This document shows positions 5,501-7,020 of a stretch of 7,020 bases of DNA, piece by piece. The stretch spans positions 1 to 7,020 of the forward strand of contig JBBRVU010000203.1 in assembly GCA_038246575.1 (NCBI GenBank), read 5' to 3'. Source of the DNA: JACCUZ01 sp038246575 (GTDB lineage Bacteria > Actinomycetota > Actinomycetes > JACCUZ01). The position numbers were made by a program, and so were the translations under genes. The notes beneath the pieces are model-generated. The model ran no database searches. It saw only the letters and a list, made by a program, of their open reading frames with translations, and was not told where the DNA came from. The stretch's first letter is position 1; every line of letters begins with the position of its first letter.

Positions 5501-6538
5501 CTGCTGCTGCAGGTCGGCGAGCTGGACCGGTGGTCGCGCGCGGTCGCCCGTGGCCGCGGCCGGGGTCGCCGGGCGCCGGCGGAACGGCCGGCCGTCCCCA
5601 CGACCGGGCTGCCGACGGATTCGCCGACCCGGCCCCCGGACGTACGCATGCTGGCCGCGCGCCAGTCCCAGGCCGCCCGGCCGGTGGAGGTCGCGTCGAT
5701 CCAGCTGGCCCTCGACCTCGACGACGCGCCGCACTCGGTGGCCCCGAGCGGGCTGCCGGAGATGACCGGTGCCGAGCGCGTACGGGCTGAGCTCGAGGTG
5801 CTCGGCCTCGACGCCACCCGTCACGTGGTCGACTTCTACGAGTCGTTCCTCGCCGCACTGGGGGCCACTCGGGCGCCGGACCTGGTGCGCTGCCGCAGCA
5901 AGGCGGAGGTCCTCGTGGCCGGGGTGAAGGTTGCCACCCAGACCCCGCCGATCCGCTCCGGCAAGCGAGTCGTGTTCGTGACCCTCGACGACGCCCGCGG
6001 CCCGGTCGACGCGACGTTCTTCGAGGACGCCCAGGGTCCCTACGCGGCCACGCTGTTCCACTCGTGGCTGCTGGTGATCCGCGGGGAGGTGCGCCGCACC
6101 GGGCCGCGCGGGGTGTCGTTGCGCGCCACCGGGTGCTGGGAGCTCACCGAGCTGCACGAGGCCTGGCGCCACGGTGGCCTGGACGCGGTCGCCGACCTGA
6201 TGGCCGCCGTCGGGCCGGTCACCGGCCTGTCGGTGACCGGAGCGGCGGAGAGCCGCTCGTCGCGACCGGTGATGACCCGGCCGCCGACGGGGTCCAGCGC
6301 CGAGGTCTACGAGCCGCGCGAGGTGGGCGGCGGGGGAGCGGCCGGGGGGATGTCCCGCCCCGCGCACGGCCGGCGGGTGCTGGTGCACCCCAGTGGGTTC
6401 CGCCAGTCGCCCTATGCCGACATCAAGCCGCCCGGTGAGGACGCCGCGGCGATGCCGCGCAAGGCCGTCGCCCGCGCGGAAGCCGCCAAGGCGCCGCGCA
6501 AGCTGTGGCACTCCAGTCCCGGGAGCTCGGGCGGATGA
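2576..6538 (+). CDS. dnaE2: DnaE-family DNA polymerase III alpha-like, SOS-type (DnaE2-like)
   Basis: This is a 1320-residue C-family polymerase with several clear parts. An N-terminal PHP domain carries HLH at 8-10, TDRD at 42-45 and GVD at 67-69, a partly degenerate metal site. The palm has RGSGAGS at 416-422 and PDVDVDVE at 454-461, with catalytic Asp457 and Asp459; the third catalytic Asp is 611 in LLKLDVLG. FRPGP is at 694-698 and FGFCKAH at 803-809, followed by an HhH-like region from about 902 (IRLALSEVKGI). A clamp-binding-like QLALDL is at 1043-1048, an OB fold at about 1112-1190, and a tail with RVLVHPSGFRQSPYADIK (from 1267) ending in KLWHSSPGSSG. Chain length exceeds usual DnaE2 (about 1080) and DnaE1 (about 1180), through a Pro/Arg linker around 960-1040 and the tail. 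No exonuclease proofreading domain is seen. SOS box, operon partners and sequence type point to damage-tolerance synthesis, not main replication. GTG 2576 lacks a good Shine-Dalgarno sequence but gives the standard HLHVASGYSL start. The symbol is by similarity; the protein differs from mycobacterial DnaE2/ImuC. Confidence 0.9.
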   Translation: MSSDPFVHLHVASGYSLRYGASHPHVLVERAAEHGMDTLALTDRDGVYGAVKFAKAAQAAGIRPVLGVDLAIEPSGLLATAHPSMRARPARKQPARGGAAVDPRHPRVTLLAQDKAGWAALCRLVSATHLRGERGKPVTTFDLVAEHVQAAATGGTSTTNGSARSAGGLLVMLGPGSEVGRALTARRPDLATAVLDQWRAAVDHTDLLLEVVCHRGPDDLPRAARMLRFATEARTTAVLTNAVRYADRADAPTIDVLDASRRLVALDPRHVDRVNAEGFLKSGKEMALVAEEIARAAGADERAAHHLLATTRRVADRCAVDPRADLGIGEVHFPDLQVLGAGAVPGEDPVRAAARVLRERCEAGFGRRAMVATREVRERLEAELSVIDTLGFPSYFLTVADVVDLIREMGVRVAARGSGAGSLVNYLLGISGVDPIRHRLLMERFLSPLRAALPDVDVDVESARRTEVYERILERFGGERVACVSMMDTYRVRHAIRDVGAALGLPPAEIDQVAKAFPHIRARDVHDALEELPELRASRLGVHGPGSFDLLFRLVERLDGLPRHVALHPCGVLLSDTTLLDRTPVEASWLGFPMSQFDKDDVEELGLLKLDVLGIRMQSAMSYALDEVVRVDGGPVIDLDDQQQVPLDDPDTFALIQSTRTLGMFQIESPGQRELVGKFGPETFDDLITDISLFRPGPVKSDMVTPFLKARQGWAEPQYLHESLRYALEETCGVVVFHEQVLQIVSTFTGCSLAEADEVRRALGTTDGQPEVEVWLRPRAYARGYDVATVDTVWKVLKAFASFGFCKAHAAAFALPTYQSAWLKTHHTAAFLAGVLTHDPGMYPKRLILDDARQFGIAVLPLDVNRSDATYRIERVAAEDASQSDQPDQPDQPWLRARGYGIRLALSEVKGISEAEVARVVAGQPYGSLSDFWGRATVSRPVVERLALTGAFDDLYSLRPEGTSGSTRSRLTRRDLLLQVGELDRWSRAVARGRGRGRRAPAERPAVPTTGLPTDSPTRPPDVRMLAARQSQAARPVEVASIQLALDLDDAPHSVAPSGLPEMTGAERVRAELEVLGLDATRHVVDFYESFLAALGATRAPDLVRCRSKAEVLVAGVKVATQTPPIRSGKRVVFVTLDDARGPVDATFFEDAQGPYAATLFHSWLLVIRGEVRRTGPRGVSLRATGCWELTELHEAWRHGGLDAVADLMAAVGPVTGLSVTGAAESRSSRPVMTRPPTGSSAEVYEPREVGGGGAAGGMSRPAHGRRVLVHPSGFRQSPYADIKPPGEDAAAMPRKAVARAEAAKAPRKLWHSSPGSSGG
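5228..5253 (+). repeat. In-frame 9-bp tandem repeat, three copies (DQP-DQP-DQP)
   Basis: GACCAGCCC is repeated at 5228-5236 and 5237-5245, and nearly completely at 5246-5253 (third copy ends CCA). It encodes Asp-Gln-Pro three times (residues 885-893) in the loop before the HhH-like region of the polymerase. Copy number could change by slippage without breaking the frame. Confidence 0.85.
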
Positions 6539-7020
6539 CGGCCGACCTCAGTAGCCTGCACTGCGTGCCCGCCATCTCGCCGACCTCGCCCGACCGCTCG
6601 GTGCGGACCGCCGTGATGTGGGACCTGGTGCAGGACACGATCGGGAGCCGGACCGGCGCCGGCTCCGCCGGCGACCAGGCCGGCGACGAGTCCCTCGCGC
6701 TGGACGTCCTCGACGTGGGTGGGGGCACCGGTGGGTTCGCGGTGCCGCTGGCTGCCCAGGGCCACCGGGTGACCGTCGTCGACCCGAGCCCCGACGCCCT
6801 GGCCTCCCTGCAGCGGCGGGTCCGCGAGGTGGGCGTCACCCTCACCGCGCTCCAGGGCGACGCCGCCGGGCTGCTCGACGTCGTGACGCCGGAGTCGGCC
6901 GACCTCGTGCTCTGCCACGGCGTGCTCGAGCACGTCGACGCCGTCGCGCCCGCGGTCGCCGCACTGGCGCAGGTGCTCCGCCCCGGCGGCACCCTCAGCG
7001 TGCTGGCCGCCCAGAGCAAC
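6535..7020 (+). CDS. Class I SAM-dependent methyltransferase, 3' end outside window
   Basis: The first 162 residues are present and no stop is reached. The SAM-binding Rossmann fold is clear: motif I LDVGGGTGGFAVPLA (59-73), acidic motif II at Asp83 in VTVVDPS, LQGDAAGLL (106-114) with Asp109 at the adenine-contact position, LVLCHGVLEHV (124-134) as motif IV, and VLRPGGTLSVLAA (147-159). Motif I reads GGGTG instead of the usual GxGxG, which is common. The substrate cannot be told; the UbiE/methyltransferase-11 group is likely. A glycine/acid-rich insert sits at about 37-53. ATG 6535 overlaps the polymerase stop (ATGA), implying translational coupling. An in-frame GTG at 6565 preceded by TAGCCT is an alternative leaderless start, which would remove 10 atypical residues. 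It could therefore be both the last operon gene and separately transcribed. Confidence 0.88.
   Translation, partial: MTADLSSLHCVPAISPTSPDRSVRTAVMWDLVQDTIGSRTGAGSAGDQAGDESLALDVLDVGGGTGGFAVPLAAQGHRVTVVDPSPDALASLQRRVREVGVTLTALQGDAAGLLDVVTPESADLVLCHGVLEHVDAVAPAVAALAQVLRPGGTLSVLAAQSN
6552..6567 (+). promoter_or_regulatory. Possible internal leaderless promoter of the methyltransferase
   Basis: TAGCCT (6552-6557) fits TANNNT, and 7 nt later GTG (6565) is in frame with the methyltransferase. This is the same geometry as at the YbaK-like gene. No clear -35 is seen. It would allow constitutive expression independent of the LexA-controlled transcript. Confidence 0.4.

Noticed and set aside
4580..6511. 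Second long minus-strand open frame opposite the polymerase gene (643 codons)
   Set aside because: Same reason: low-complexity antisense shadow, with plus-strand catalytic motifs conserved throughout.
2576..6538. Main replicative DnaE1
   Set aside because: The SOS box, partner genes, 1320-residue length, HPCGVLL and HDPGMYPKRL sequence type and the odd tail fit the accessory damage-inducible class better. Confirmation would need a second dnaE in the genome.
1..7020. CRISPR arrays, tRNA or rRNA genes, insertion sequences, attachment sites
   Set aside because: No regularly spaced repeats, no tRNA-like cloverleaf, no transposase or terminal inverted repeats were seen.

Overview
The window reads as chromosome from a high-GC actinobacterium. 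The long genes are in the low-to-mid 70s % GC in the lines I counted by hand. There is a textbook actinobacterial SOS box, TCGAAC-N4-GTTCGA, and two genes show leaderless-type starts, with a TANNNT hexamer 7 nt before GTG. The protein families (DUF6504, SAV_6107-type HEPN, an actinobacterial DnaE-like polymerase) also fit Actinobacteria, perhaps a Nocardioides- or Intrasporangiaceae-like organism. I cannot fix the genus from sequence alone.

Left part (1-988): an unrecognised 109-residue open frame that may be cut by the window edge, then a GNAT acetyltransferase (428-946). Between them, in the same frame as the first gene and directly after its TGA stop, lies a short frame encoding a signal-peptide-like or membrane-anchor-like sequence. 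This left end is lower in GC (about 65% over the first 180 bases) and looks more accessory than the rest.

Centre (989-1678): a YbaK/EbsC-family aminoacyl-tRNA-editing-like protein on the minus strand, apparently leaderless. It diverges across a 213-bp regulatory region from the main plus-strand operon. That region holds a plausible promoter (TTGACG / TACTGT), a perfect 16-bp LexA box just downstream of it, and a structured leader with two mutually exclusive perfect hairpins sharing a central arm.

Right part (1679-7020): a plus-strand SOS-type operon of DUF6504 protein, SAV_6107-type HEPN protein, a 1320-residue DnaE-family polymerase and a class I SAM methyltransferase that runs off the window. 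The polymerase has all three catalytic aspartates, an intact-looking PHP N-terminus, a hexameric clamp-binding-like motif, an OB fold and an unusual C-terminal tail. No imuA' or imuB gene is present in the window.

The most interesting reading is a LexA-controlled damage-response operon in which an error-prone-type replicative polymerase is co-expressed with a HEPN protein carrying an R-x4-H motif and with a small DUF6504 protein, in place of the familiar ImuA'/ImuB partners. The families are known from genome annotation, but their joint function is, as far as I know, not established.
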